Assembly: GCF_042649045.1 (NCBI RefSeq)
Contig: NZ_JBHSEF010000009.1
Coordinates: 186,001 to 250,000, forward strand
Source of the DNA: Chryseomicrobium palamuruense
GTDB lineage: Bacteria > Bacillota > Bacilli > Bacillales_A > Planococcaceae
DNA: 64,000 nt
Reading direction: 5' to 3'
The notes under the pieces are model-generated. The model did no database searches. It was not told the origin of the DNA and worked only from the letters and a program-made list of their open reading frames with translations. A program made the position numbers and the translations under genes. Below, in pieces: positions 7,041 to 15,122 of this stretch (within the stretch, counting starts at the first letter, position 1; each line of letters begins with the position of its first letter).

Positions 7041-8174
7041 TCATTCGCTCCTTTTGATCCATTTGGTTTGGTGTTGTCCGGGTTCAGGCGGGATGAGGCG
7101 ATAGGTGACCGGTGTTCGTGACAGTTTCAACGGACTCCCAATCATACGAATAGGTCCTGCAACCGGATGTTCTCCGCTAATCCACATGTTGCGGTGTTCG
7201 AGTTGTGGGTCTCGCGTCAATTCCTCAAACGTGTGAATCGGACCACACGGGATGCCGGCAGTTCGCATTGCTTCGACCCATTCCGCAGTTGTTCGTTCGT
7301 GTAAATACAGTTCAAGCATAGACGTCAATGTCTCTCTGTGTGCCACGCGTCCGGCATTTGTTGCGAAGCTAGCGGGAGGGTCCCAACCGATCAACTGGCA
7401 CAACACGTCAAACTGCGTGTTCGTGCCTACGGCGAGAATCACTTGGCTATCTTTCGTCCGGAACGTCTGGTACGGTGCAATTTGCGCATGGGTGTTGCCG
7501 CGACGAACGGGCTCTTTTCCAGTCATCAGGTAGTTGCTGCCAATATTGACGAGGCTACTGACGGCGCAGTCGTAGAGGGAGAGGTCGAGTTTTTGGCCTT
7601 CTCCGGACGCGCCTCGCTCCAGGAGTGCCGCTTGAATGCCGATGCATGCGTACAGCCCTGTCAAGATGTCAACGATGGCGACACCTACTTTTTGAGGTCC
7701 CGATTCCGGGGTACCGGTGATCTGCATCAAGCCACTCATTCCTTGCAAGATGAAATCGTACCCAGGAAGGTCTTTCAGTGGCCCGGTCTCCCCAAACCCG
7801 GTAATCCCACAGTAGACGATACCTGGATTAACCAAGCGCAATTCGTCGTACCCAAGTCCAAGCTTCTCCATCGTCCCCGTTTTAAAGTTATGCAACACGA
7901 CGTCACTTTCTTCCACCAGCTTGAGAAAGGCGTGGCGATCCTCCGCGTGGCGTAAGTCGAGTGTGATGCTCTCCTTATTCCGGTTCGCACTCAAGTAGTA
8001 CGCGCTGACACCTTCTTGGAAAGGCGGTCCCCAGTTGCGTGTCTCGTCCGAACCTCCGGGTGCTTCTACTTTGATGACTTCTGCTCCCAAGTCACCTAGG
8101 ATCATCGAGCAATAGGGTCCCGCGAGGACACGACTGAGGTCGAGAATTCGAATCCCTGATAACGCTCCTGTCAT
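7041..8174 (-). CDS. CaiB/BaiF-type (class III) CoA-transferase, SUGCT-like
   Basis: A 377-residue family III CoA-transferase, moving CoA between organic acids through an aspartyl-CoA anhydride. Signatures: GIRILDLSRVLAGPYCSMIL at the N-terminus, GAEVIKVEAPGGSDETR, NRNKESITLDL, the long GIVYCGITGFGETGP and GYDFILQGMSGLM. The Asp of this last GYD-type region is the likely nucleophile. A C-terminal GIPCGPIHTFEEL also fits. Such genes next to an acyl-CoA dehydrogenase often act on glutarate (succinyl-CoA:glutarate CoA-transferase); this assignment is by context. An AAGGAG site precedes the ATG. A strong terminator hairpin sits only about 20 nt upstream of the start codon, so expression must depend on read-through. 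Confidence 0.88.
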   Translation of the reverse strand: MTGALSGIRILDLSRVLAGPYCSMILGDLGAEVIKVEAPGGSDETRNWGPPFQEGVSAYYLSANRNKESITLDLRHAEDRHAFLKLVEESDVVLHNFKTGTMEKLGLGYDELRLVNPGIVYCGITGFGETGPLKDLPGYDFILQGMSGLMQITGTPESGPQKVGVAIVDILTGLYACIGIQAALLERGASGEGQKLDLSLYDCAVSSLVNIGSNYLMTGKEPVRRGNTHAQIAPYQTFRTKDSQVILAVGTNTQFDVLCQLIGWDPPASFATNAGRVAHRETLTSMLELYLHERTTAEWVEAMRTAGIPCGPIHTFEELTRDPQLEHRNMWISGEHPVAGPIRMIGSPLKLSRTPVTYRLIPPEPGQHQTKWIKRSE

Positions 8175-8194
8175 CTATTTCTCCTTTCTTGCCA

Positions 8195-8391
8195 TAAAAA
8201 AAGCCAGCCCAAATACCCTTGACGAATTCAAGAGATGGGACTGGCGGATGGTCTGAGAAAAGCATTCGGCTAAGAATGGTTGTCAGATTCGGCAGTTTCG
8301 TTGTGTAGTTGGTGCAGGAATCGTGGACGGACACGGCAAGTGTCTCAGCGTTCCTTATCTCCACTGTATCGAAAAAAAGACATCGTGTAAA
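8195..8391 (-). promoter_or_regulatory. Structured leader with terminator directly before the CoA-transferase gene (attenuator candidate)
   Basis: On the minus strand a candidate promoter (TTTACA 8391-8386, 17 bp, TACAGT 8368-8363) is followed by nested helices: AGGAA/TTCCT (8351-8355 with 8316-8320) enclosing GACAC/GTGTC (8340-8344 with 8330-8334). About 70 nt later comes an intrinsic terminator: a GCCAGTCCC / GGGCTGGC stem containing an inner CTTGA/TCAAG hairpin (8203-8245), followed by seven T residues. Only about 20 nt then remain to the coding start, which holds just the ribosome binding site. This architecture is that of a riboswitch or protein-controlled attenuator. I cannot match the aptamer part to a known class. 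Confidence 0.55.
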
Positions 8392-8404
8392 CTGTATTTA
8401 CGAA

Positions 8405-8725
8405 CTACTCTGACAATTTTGTGCGTTGTGCGTCGTATTGTTTGTATAGATCGCGAAGGGCGGATTGCAACGCACTTCCAGCTTTACCTAGATAATGCGT
8501 TTGAATCGCTTGAAGGGGCTCGTCGATGCCATCTCGTAGGCTATAACCTCGGAGAAGCTGGTGAACAAAATCTTGTCCGTGCTGGGTAGCCAGAGTACAG
8601 GAAGCAGCGACGATGACACTGTATTTCCGGTCGATTTCCGCTGTGATGGTCAAGGTTTCATAAAGGTTCTGGGCCGCCATTCCGGCTGGTAATCGAGCAT
8701 GTCCTGCGATAAAGACAGTTTTCAT
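8405..8725 (-). CDS. DUF3870 family protein
   Basis: A 106-residue protein starting MKTVFIAGHARLPAGMAA; the start at 8725 has AGAGG 8 nt upstream and removes an implausible 13-residue extension. The sequence contains the family traits YSVIVAASCTLAT (a possibly functional Cys) and a GIDEPLQAIQTHYLGKAGSALQSALRDLY tail. It matches my recollection of DUF3870, a family of about 100 residues whose genes often sit beside acyl-CoA or CoA-transferase genes; biochemical function is not known. It is the first gene of the minus-strand cluster with the CoA-transferase and acyl-CoA dehydrogenase, separated from them by the leader/terminator. Confidence 0.75.
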   Translation of the reverse strand: MKTVFIAGHARLPAGMAAQNLYETLTITAEIDRKYSVIVAASCTLATQHGQDFVHQLLRGYSLRDGIDEPLQAIQTHYLGKAGSALQSALRDLYKQYDAQRTKLSE

Positions 8726-8783
8726 GGCAAATTCCTCTTTCTCACATTTTCTCCAGTATAGCAAATTGGAGAGAGCAGATGTC

Positions 8784-8812
8784 TTGAATTCGAATGATGT
8801 TCGTGATAGGAT
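8784..8812 (+). promoter_or_regulatory. Candidate SigA promoter of azoR
   Basis: TTGAAT, 17-bp spacer, TAGGAT, followed 52 bp later by the azoR ATG. Confidence 0.5.
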
Positions 8813-8864
8813 GACCTTTCTGCTTCTTTTAGGCAGTTAGCTAAGACAACAAGGAGGAACCAAT

Positions 8865-9503
8865 ATGACCAACGTATTAGTCGTAAAAGCAAATAATCGC
8901 CCGGATGGGATTTCAACTAAAATGTATAACACGTTCATGGAAACAGTAAAAGGGAACACAGACATGAACGTACGCGTATTTGATGTATTTGAAGAGGATA
9001 TGCCGTATTTCGGCCAAGATCTTTTCAATGCTTTCGGTAAGATGCAAAATGAAGAAGAATTGTCAGACGTGGAGCGCCGTATCATGGCTGCGAAGCAAAA
9101 AGCAATGGACGCAGTAAAGGAAGCGGACATTCTTGTGTTCGCTTTCCCATTATGGAACTTAACGATTCCAGCGGCACTTCAGACGTTCATTGATTACGTC
9201 TACTCTGTAGGCTTTACATTCAAATATGACGCACAAGGTAACTTAGTGCAATTGATGCCTGAAAAGAAAGTCATTCTTTTGAATGCACGTGGTGGCTTAT
9301 ATTCTGCACCAGAGATGGTGCCTATGGAAATGTCATATAACTATATGCAAAATGTCTTCCATGGCGTGTTCGGTATGCAAATCATCGAAAACGTGATTAT
9401 TGAAGGTCACAATGCCAACCCACAACAAGCAGAAGCGATTGTGGAAGCAGGAATTCAGCGTGTTCAGGAAGTAGCTCAGAAGCTCGTTGCACAATACGCG
9501 TAA
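8865..9503 (+). CDS. azoR: FMN-dependent NADH-azoreductase
   Basis: A 212-residue flavodoxin-fold enzyme reducing azo bonds and quinones with NADH. The start has AAGGAGG. It shows the AzoR pattern: VLVVKANNRPDGISTKMYNTF at the phosphate-binding N-terminus, the central FAFPLWNLTIPAALQTFIDYVY which holds FMN and the dimer contact, then KVILLNARGGLYS and GVFGMQIIENVIIEGHN. The length matches the family. In Bacillus the paralogues protect against thiol-reactive quinones. Monocistronic with its own promoter and terminator. Confidence 0.92.
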   Translation: MTNVLVVKANNRPDGISTKMYNTFMETVKGNTDMNVRVFDVFEEDMPYFGQDLFNAFGKMQNEEELSDVERRIMAAKQKAMDAVKEADILVFAFPLWNLTIPAALQTFIDYVYSVGFTFKYDAQGNLVQLMPEKKVILLNARGGLYSAPEMVPMEMSYNYMQNVFHGVFGMQIIENVIIEGHNANPQQAEAIVEAGIQRVQEVAQKLVAQYA

Positions 9504-9516
9504 TTATAGATATAGG

Positions 9517-9547
9517 TGAGAAGGCAGAGTCCTTCTCTCTTTTTTTG
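9517..9547 (+). terminator. Terminator after azoR
   Basis: GAGAAGG, short loop, CCTTCTC followed by a T-rich run (TCTTTTTTT). Confidence 0.9.
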
Positions 9548-9571
9548 CTTCGAAAGCCCTGTCCACTCCCC

Positions 9572-9606
9572 GTTTGCTTGTCAAATATAAGGGGTAAAGG
9601 TATAGT
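9572..9606 (+). promoter_or_regulatory. speD promoter: SigA with an overlapping SigB-like element
   Basis: SigA: TTGTCA (9578-9583), 17 bp, TATAGT (9601-9606). Interleaved with it, GTTTGC (9572-9577), 14 bp, GGGTAA (9592-9597) fits the SigB pattern GTTT...GGGWAW. The SigA element is the safer call. Confidence 0.55.
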
Positions 9607-9648
9607 TGTAACCGAAGTTTATTTTTTTACGTGAAGGGATGAGGAAAT

Positions 9649-10461
9649 GTGTCGTTAACTCCCGAGCAGCGCATTGAGCTGCATGAATTCAACAATTTGA
9701 CGAAATCATTAAGTTTTAATATGTACGATATCTGCTACACGGGCACGAAAGAAGAACGTGAACGTTACATTCAGTATATCGATGAACAATATAACGCAGA
9801 CCGTCTAACGACCATTTTGACAAAAGTAACCGAAATCATTGGTGCGCACGTATTGAACGTCGCGAAACAAGATTATATTCCGCAAGGTGCAAGTGTGACG
9901 ATGCTCGTTTCGGAAGGGCCAGTGGAATCTGCTCCAAAAGAGCAATTTGACGAATCGCCAGGTCCTATTCCGGAAACGGTCGTGATGCACTTAGATAAGT
10001 CTCACGTCACGGTGCATACGTACCCAGAATATCACCCGAATGAAGGGATCAGTACGTTCCGTGCGGATATCGATGTATCCACATGTGGGGAAATATCACC
10101 ACTGAAAGCACTGAACTATTTGATCCACTCGTTTGATACGGATATTATGACGATTGACTACCGTGTACGTGGATTCACACGCGACAAGACTGGTCACAAA
10201 CTATTTATCGATCACGAGATCAATTCGATCCAAAACTATATCCCAGAAGACGTGCAGGATCAGTTTAACATGATTGACGTGAACATCTTTCAGGAAAATA
10301 TTTTCCACACGAAGGCAAAGCTGAAAGACTTTGACTTGAACAATTACCTGTTCGGGAAGAAGAAAGAAGACTTAACGCCGGAAGAACAACAGAAAATCGA
10401 AGCGCAATTGAAGATGGAAATGGATGAAATCTTCTACGGCAAAAATATTGTAAAGAAATAA
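9649..10461 (+). CDS. speD: S-adenosylmethionine decarboxylase proenzyme (E. coli-type)
   Basis: A 270-residue proenzyme that decarboxylates SAM to supply aminopropyl groups for spermidine. It is the long class-1A form (about 264 residues in E. coli), not the 125-residue form of B. subtilis. The self-processing site is clear: HLDKSHVTVHTYPE (about residues 110-124), with the Ser that becomes the pyruvoyl group. The other signatures STFRADIDVSTCGEISPLKALNYL and the proposed catalytic Cys in STCGEISP are present. It starts with GTG (9649) behind AAGGGATGAGG; the ATG two bases earlier is in another frame. Monocistronic; no spermidine synthase is nearby. Confidence 0.93.
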   Translation: MSLTPEQRIELHEFNNLTKSLSFNMYDICYTGTKEERERYIQYIDEQYNADRLTTILTKVTEIIGAHVLNVAKQDYIPQGASVTMLVSEGPVESAPKEQFDESPGPIPETVVMHLDKSHVTVHTYPEYHPNEGISTFRADIDVSTCGEISPLKALNYLIHSFDTDIMTIDYRVRGFTRDKTGHKLFIDHEINSIQNYIPEDVQDQFNMIDVNIFQENIFHTKAKLKDFDLNNYLFGKKKEDLTPEEQQKIEAQLKMEMDEIFYGKNIVKK

Positions 10462-10465
10462 ACGA

Positions 10466-10494
10466 CACCGGATTCCTTTATGGAGTCCGGTTTA
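10466..10494 (+). terminator. Terminator after speD
   Basis: CCGGATTCC stem paired imperfectly with GGAGTCCGG, then TTTATT. Confidence 0.75.
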
Positions 10495-10567
10495 TTCATG
10501 TTTCATTGTCTCTAGTTCAAGAAGTTTGGTATGCTAACTAAAATAGATGTGGAAGGGATGAAAATCA

Positions 10568-11524
10568 GTGAATGTATTCGCAACACGAAAGCTACCTCAA
10601 GAAGTATCGGATAAACTTAAGCAACAAGTCGATTATTCAGAATGGCACTCAGAAGAGCAGGCGATGACCAAAGGGGAACTGATGGATGCCATCAAAGAAG
10701 CAGACGGGATCATTAGTGTTTTATCGGACCAACTAGACGCGGAAGTGCTTGCGTCCGCTCCACATTTAAAAGTCATCAGTCAGCTGGCGGTAGGCATTAA
10801 TAATATTGATGTAAAAGAAGCAACAACGCGTGGCGTTCGCGTGACGAATACACCGGACGTATTAACGAATGCGACGGCTGATCTAACATTTGCTCTTCTT
10901 CTAGCAGCGGCTCGGAAGTTGAGTGCAGCAAGCGCAGAAGTACGGGAAGGGAACTGGAAGTCGTGGTCGCTGTTGCAGCTTGCTGGAAAAGAGCTCAGTG
11001 GGGCAACGATTGGAATTTTAGGGTTTGGTCGCATCGGTCAAGCGGTCGCACGCCGAGCGAAAGGTTTCGATATGAACGTCATCTACTGGAATCGTTCGAA
11101 GAAACCAGAAGCGGAAGTGGAAATTGGAGCTACGTATCAAGAGTTCGAAGATGTCTTGAAGCAAGCAGACTTCCTTGTGATCATGCTGCCATTCGCACCG
11201 GAACTCAAATATCTGATTGGGGAAGAAGAGTTGGCTCTCATGAAATCGGATGCCATCCTCGTCAACACGGCGCGTGGCGGTCTTGTGGATGAAGCTGCTT
11301 TGTATGAAGCACTCAAGAATGGAAAACTAGCGGCTGCAGCTCTGGATGTATTTGAAAAGGAACCCGTGCCAACAGACCACCCGCTTCTCACGTTACCGAA
11401 TGTAGAGGTCGCTCCGCATATCGGAAGCTCGACGCTCGCCACGCGCATGGAGATGGCAAACCTAACTGTACGCAATCTTCTCGCCGTACTTGACGGCAAA
11501 GAGCCTGAGACCCCTGTGAATTAA
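10568..11524 (+). CDS. D-2-hydroxyacid dehydrogenase (glyoxylate/hydroxypyruvate reductase type)
   Basis: A 318-residue NAD(P)H-dependent reductase of 2-keto acids. GTG start with GGAAGGG upstream. Family motifs: HLKVISQLAVGINNIDVKEA (substrate-loop region), the Rossmann GILGFGRIGQAVARR, the arginine loop VNTARGGLVDE (Arg catalytic), then ALDVFEKEPVP (Glu) and LPNVEVAPHIGSST (His). All three catalytic residues are present. The best match in style is GyaR/GhrB, reducing glyoxylate and hydroxypyruvate to glycolate and D-glycerate. D-glycerate would link it to the two glycerate kinases further right, but they are 26 kb away. Confidence 0.9.
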   Translation: MNVFATRKLPQEVSDKLKQQVDYSEWHSEEQAMTKGELMDAIKEADGIISVLSDQLDAEVLASAPHLKVISQLAVGINNIDVKEATTRGVRVTNTPDVLTNATADLTFALLLAAARKLSAASAEVREGNWKSWSLLQLAGKELSGATIGILGFGRIGQAVARRAKGFDMNVIYWNRSKKPEAEVEIGATYQEFEDVLKQADFLVIMLPFAPELKYLIGEEELALMKSDAILVNTARGGLVDEAALYEALKNGKLAAAALDVFEKEPVPTDHPLLTLPNVEVAPHIGSSTLATRMEMANLTVRNLLAVLDGKEPETPVN

Positions 11525-11529
11525 TCCTA

Positions 11530-11558
11530 TTGCGTATCATTTTGAATTCCATTATAGT
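11530..11558 (+). promoter_or_regulatory. Candidate SigA promoter of the M20 amidohydrolase
   Basis: TTGCGT, 17 bp, TATAGT; starts just after the stop of the preceding gene and 38 bp before the ATG. Confidence 0.55.
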
Positions 11559-11595
11559 AGCGGCATGGATTGAACACAGAAAGGAAGATTTCTAA

Positions 11596-12759
11596 ATGAA
11601 AGAACAACTGGAACGTTATGTAGAAGAAATTCAGCAAGACCTATGGCAAATGAGCGATCACCTTTACCATCATCCGGAACTCGGAGACGAAGAACATGAA
11701 TCGATGGAGTTGTTGACGGATTACCTTGCCCGCCACGATTTCCAAGTTGAAAAGGGAATTGTGGGACGCCCTACTTCCTTTAAGGCGACATACGATAGTG
11801 GCATTCCGGGACCGACGATTGCTTTTCTATCCGAATATGACGCTCTGCCGGAAATTGGTCACGGCTGTGGACATAACATGATCGGGACGATGGGTGTCGG
11901 CGCGGGCGTCTTATTATCAAAAGTACTCGCGGATACCGGTGGAAAAGTGTATGTACTCGGTACTCCTGCAGAAGAGACGAACGGTGCGAAAGTTGATATG
12001 GCGGAACAGGGAATCTTTGCGGATGTGGATGCAGCGATGATGCTTCACCCAGCGGATGAGTCCTACGAAAGTGGAGATTCACTCGCAATGGATGCCATCC
12101 AGTTTGACTACAAAGGGAAAACAAGTCACGCGGCCGCTTCACCAGAAAAAGGCATCAACGCGCTTGATGCCGTCATTCAATTATTCAATGGGATCAATGC
12201 ACTTCGCCAACACGTACGTTCCGATGTGCGGATCCACGGGATCATCACTGATGGCGGAAATGCGGCAAATGTCGTTCCTGGTTCCGCTTCTGCCCAGTTC
12301 TACGTACGTGCCGCAGACCGAGCCTATCTAAATGAAGTAGTCGAGAAAGTAAAAAGCATTGCACACGGTGCAGCATCGATGACAGGTGCCACCCTTTCTA
12401 TGCATAATTATGAATTAAGTTACGACAATATGTTGACAAATCAAACCTTATCCAAGCGCTTCACTGAAAATTTAAAAGCCGCTGGAACGGAGGTGGTTCA
12501 TCCGGCTAAAGAGTCGTATGGGTCACTCGATATGGGGAACGTGAGTCAAATGTGTCCTTCCATTCATCCATACATCGGATTAGATTCACCAGGCCTTGTC
12601 TTCCATACGCAAGAACTTGCAGACCTTACCATCACTGAGAACTCTCACCGAATCCTCGGTCAAGGTGCGCTAGCTATGGCGATGACAGGGTATGACTTAT
12701 TAACCGATGAAGAACTGTTGACTTCAGTCAAAGAAGAATTTGAACAGCTTTCAAAATAA
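11596..12759 (+). CDS. M20 family metallo-amidohydrolase (AbgB/HipO-like)
   Basis: A 387-residue zinc-dependent hydrolase of N-acyl amino acids or peptides. AAAGGAAG precedes the ATG. Metal and catalytic elements are visible: FLSEYDALPEIGHGCGHNMIG (Cys and His ligands), the Glu pair in LGTPAEETNGAK, the HPADES segment, and a late FHTQELA (His). The lid/dimerisation domain starts near residue 165 (DYKGKTSHAAASPEKGINALDA). The pattern is that of p-aminobenzoyl-glutamate or acyl-amino-acid hydrolases. It lies upstream of an amino-acid ABC transporter but has its own promoter and a terminator in between. Import of the released amino acid is therefore only a possible link. Confidence 0.88.
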   Translation: MKEQLERYVEEIQQDLWQMSDHLYHHPELGDEEHESMELLTDYLARHDFQVEKGIVGRPTSFKATYDSGIPGPTIAFLSEYDALPEIGHGCGHNMIGTMGVGAGVLLSKVLADTGGKVYVLGTPAEETNGAKVDMAEQGIFADVDAAMMLHPADESYESGDSLAMDAIQFDYKGKTSHAAASPEKGINALDAVIQLFNGINALRQHVRSDVRIHGIITDGGNAANVVPGSASAQFYVRAADRAYLNEVVEKVKSIAHGAASMTGATLSMHNYELSYDNMLTNQTLSKRFTENLKAAGTEVVHPAKESYGSLDMGNVSQMCPSIHPYIGLDSPGLVFHTQELADLTITENSHRILGQGALAMAMTGYDLLTDEELLTSVKEEFEQLSK

Positions 12760-12769
12760 TCACAAGTAA

Positions 12770-12802
12770 CTCCAGTACATCGCCCGTACTGGAGCTTTTT
12801 TC
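12770..12802 (+). terminator. Terminator after the amidohydrolase
   Basis: CTCCAGTAC stem, 7-nt loop, GTACTGGAG, then CTTTTTT. Confidence 0.9.
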
Positions 12803-12921
12803 AAACTCAATAGTCGGAATTATAAAACTTCAATAAAACTGTATACAAATACAAAATACCGTGTTAATATTCATTTACTCGATTAAATATACATTCGGAT
12901 GAATAAAGGAGATGCATACAC

Positions 12922-13701
12922 ATGAAGAAAATTTGGTTCGCACTTTTAGCAGGACTTGTTGTCCTGATGTTAGCAGCTTGTGGTTCCTCAGAAGAAGGTC
13001 AGACAGCTTCTGAAGGCGAAGGTACGGAAGGAACAAAGACATTGTCAATGGGAACATCAGCAGATTTCCCACCATTTGAATCGGTGGACCCATCCGGTGA
13101 AATTATCGGATTTGATATTGACCTAGCAAAAGCAATTGGAGAAGAACTTGGGTATGAAATCGAAGTAAAAGATATGAAGTTTGACGGACTCATCGGTGCA
13201 CTTCAATCTGACCGCATTGATTTTGTTATGTCCGGCATGTCAGCAACAGACGAGCGTAAAGAAAATGTAGATTTCTCTACAGAATACCACCGTTCAGGTG
13301 AGATGTTTTTATCTCTTCAAGATGCAGGGATTGAAAGCATCGAGGATTTAGACGGCAAGACACTAGGTGTTCAGTTAGGAACCATCCAAGAACAAGGGGC
13401 ACGTAAACTTCAAGAGGAATACGGCTTTGAAATCAAGCCAATCGATAGCTCTTCGATCATGGTGCAAGAATTGTTATCGAAACGTGTAGATGCCATCTAT
13501 ATCGACAAAGCTGTTGGAGCTGGCTACCAAGCGGAACAAGACCTTGCGGGATTTGATGATCCAACAACGGCATCCCCAGGAATGGCGGCAGCTTTCCCGA
13601 AAGGCAGCGACCTTGTGGAAGAGTTCAATGCAGCACTTGCTACTCTTGAAGAAAACGGTACGCTACAAGAATTAAAAGAAAAATGGGAATTAGAAGAATA
13701 G
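12922..13701 (+). CDS. Polar amino-acid ABC transporter, substrate-binding lipoprotein
   Basis: A 259-residue lipoprotein: basic n-region MKKIW, hydrophobic core and lipobox VLMLAAC (Cys near residue 20), followed by a Ser/Glu-rich linker. The mature part is a type-3 periplasmic-binding fold: TLSMGTSADFPPFE, GEIIGFDIDLAKAIGEELGYEI, DFVMSGMSATDERKENVDFS and LGVQLGTIQEQGA, all classic for polar amino acid binders. The substrate (His, Arg, Gln or cystine) cannot be fixed. First gene of a three-gene operon. The 120-bp leader is AT-rich, has a possible promoter (TATACA-17-TAATAT) and ends with a TATTCAT...ATGAATA inverted repeat. Confidence 0.9.
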   Translation: MKKIWFALLAGLVVLMLAACGSSEEGQTASEGEGTEGTKTLSMGTSADFPPFESVDPSGEIIGFDIDLAKAIGEELGYEIEVKDMKFDGLIGALQSDRIDFVMSGMSATDERKENVDFSTEYHRSGEMFLSLQDAGIESIEDLDGKTLGVQLGTIQEQGARKLQEEYGFEIKPIDSSSIMVQELLSKRVDAIYIDKAVGAGYQAEQDLAGFDDPTTASPGMAAAFPKGSDLVEEFNAALATLEENGTLQELKEKWELEE

Positions 13702-13717
13702 AAGGGAGTGGTAAGGC

Positions 13718-14377
13718 ATGAATTTGGACTTTAGCCAAATCGTGCCTTATATTCCTTTTATGCTCGAAGGAATATGGGTCACGTTACAACTTGTTATTGT
13801 TGCACTCATCTTTGGATTTATCTTAGGGACATTACTTGCCCTTGTGAAGATTATGAACAACCGCGTCTTACGATTTTTAGCGGATGCCTATACATCTATC
13901 TTCCGCGGAACGCCTCTGATTTTACAGTTGATGATTATCTATTTTGCCGTTCCTCAGCTGACAGGCTATGATATTCCGACATTCCTTGCAGGGGTCTTAG
14001 CCTTTGGATTAAACTCTGCGGCGTACATCTCGGAAATCATCCGAGCAGGAATTCAAGCAGTAGATAAAGGGCAGATGGAAGCGGCGATGGCGCTAGGAAT
14101 TCCATATAAGCCAGCGATGAAAGATTTGATCCTTCCGCAGGCGATGAAAAATATTTTACCGGCACTGATGAATGAATTTATTACCCTGACAAAAGAATCC
14201 GCTCTCGTCTCGACCATCAGTTACATGGACTTGATGCGCCGGGCACAAGTGGTCGGTTCCGATATTTACAGAAACTTTGAACCGTTACTCTTTGTTGGGA
14301 TGATCTATTACCTTCTTGTGATGGGGTTAACGCTCATTGGTAGGAAGATTGAAAAGAGGTTGAGACAAGGTGATTAA
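13718..14377 (+). CDS. Polar amino-acid ABC transporter permease
   Basis: A 219-residue HisM/GlnP-type membrane protein with about five helices. Characteristic stretches: YIPFMLEGIWVTLQLVIVAL (first helix), TSIFRGTPLILQLMIIYF, then the EAA loop EAAMALGIPYKPAMKDLILPQA, which contacts the ATPase. The start has GAAGGGAG. It lies 16 nt after the binding-protein gene and overlaps the ATPase gene by 8 nt, so translation of the pair is probably coupled. As a single permease gene it would form a homodimer. Confidence 0.92.
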   Translation: MNLDFSQIVPYIPFMLEGIWVTLQLVIVALIFGFILGTLLALVKIMNNRVLRFLADAYTSIFRGTPLILQLMIIYFAVPQLTGYDIPTFLAGVLAFGLNSAAYISEIIRAGIQAVDKGQMEAAMALGIPYKPAMKDLILPQAMKNILPALMNEFITLTKESALVSTISYMDLMRRAQVVGSDIYRNFEPLLFVGMIYYLLVMGLTLIGRKIEKRLRQGD

Positions 14378-15089
14378 TATTGAATCCGTATCGAAAAGAT
14401 TTGGGACGAATCAGGTGTTGACCGACATCTCAACAACGATTCAGCCAGGTGAAGTCGTGGCCGTCATTGGGCCTTCAGGGTCCGGAAAATCGACGTTGCT
14501 ACGCTGCATCAATTTACTGGAGCAGCCTTCCGCTGGAGACATCACGTATAAAGGGGAGTCTCTCGCAAAGACGAAGAACTTGTCGGCTGTGCGTGCGAAA
14601 ATTGGCATGGTATTTCAACATTTTCATCTGTTTCCACACATGACGGTTCTGGAGAATTTAACGTATGCACCGATACAAGTCAAGAAGTTGGCAAAGGTAG
14701 AAGCGGAGGAGAAAGGGCGAAAGCTTCTTGCTCAAGTCGGCTTGAGTGAAAAGGAATCGTCGTATCCTTCTCAATTGTCAGGTGGACAAAAGCAACGTGT
14801 CGCGATTGCACGTGCACTTGCGATGGAACCGGAAGTCATGCTCTTCGATGAGCCGACTTCAGCCCTTGACCCGGAAATGGTTAAAGAAGTACTGAATGTA
14901 ATGAAAGACCTGGCGCATACCGGAATGACGATGGTAATTGTGACACACGAGATGGGCTTTGCCCGCGAAGTTGCGGACCGCATCATTTTCCTAGACCACG
15001 GACAACTCGTAGAAGAAGGCGCACCAAGTGAATTCTTTACGGCTCCCAAGTCCGTTCGTGCGAAAGATTTCTTAGAAAAAGTGCTGTGA
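14370..15089 (+). CDS. Polar amino-acid ABC transporter ATP-binding protein
   Basis: A 239-residue ATPase of the GlnQ/HisP class. GTG start overlaps the permease stop. Walker A GPSGSGKST (about residues 34-42), Q-loop in IGMVFQHFHLFPHMTVLENL, signature LSGGQKQRVAIARALA, Walker B VMLFDEPTSALDPE and switch VTHEMGF are intact. It drives uptake with the permease encoded immediately upstream. Confidence 0.95.
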   Translation: MINIESVSKRFGTNQVLTDISTTIQPGEVVAVIGPSGSGKSTLLRCINLLEQPSAGDITYKGESLAKTKNLSAVRAKIGMVFQHFHLFPHMTVLENLTYAPIQVKKLAKVEAEEKGRKLLAQVGLSEKESSYPSQLSGGQKQRVAIARALAMEPEVMLFDEPTSALDPEMVKEVLNVMKDLAHTGMTMVIVTHEMGFAREVADRIIFLDHGQLVEEGAPSEFFTAPKSVRAKDFLEKVL

Positions 15090-15100
15090 TTGGGTATACT
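15072..15100 (+). promoter_or_regulatory. Candidate promoter of the DHFR-like gene
   Basis: TTAGAA, 17 bp, TATACT, overlapping the last codons of the ATPase gene, 22 bp before the next ATG. Confidence 0.5.
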
Positions 15101-15122
15101 CCTCTTATAGAGGAGGGACTTT

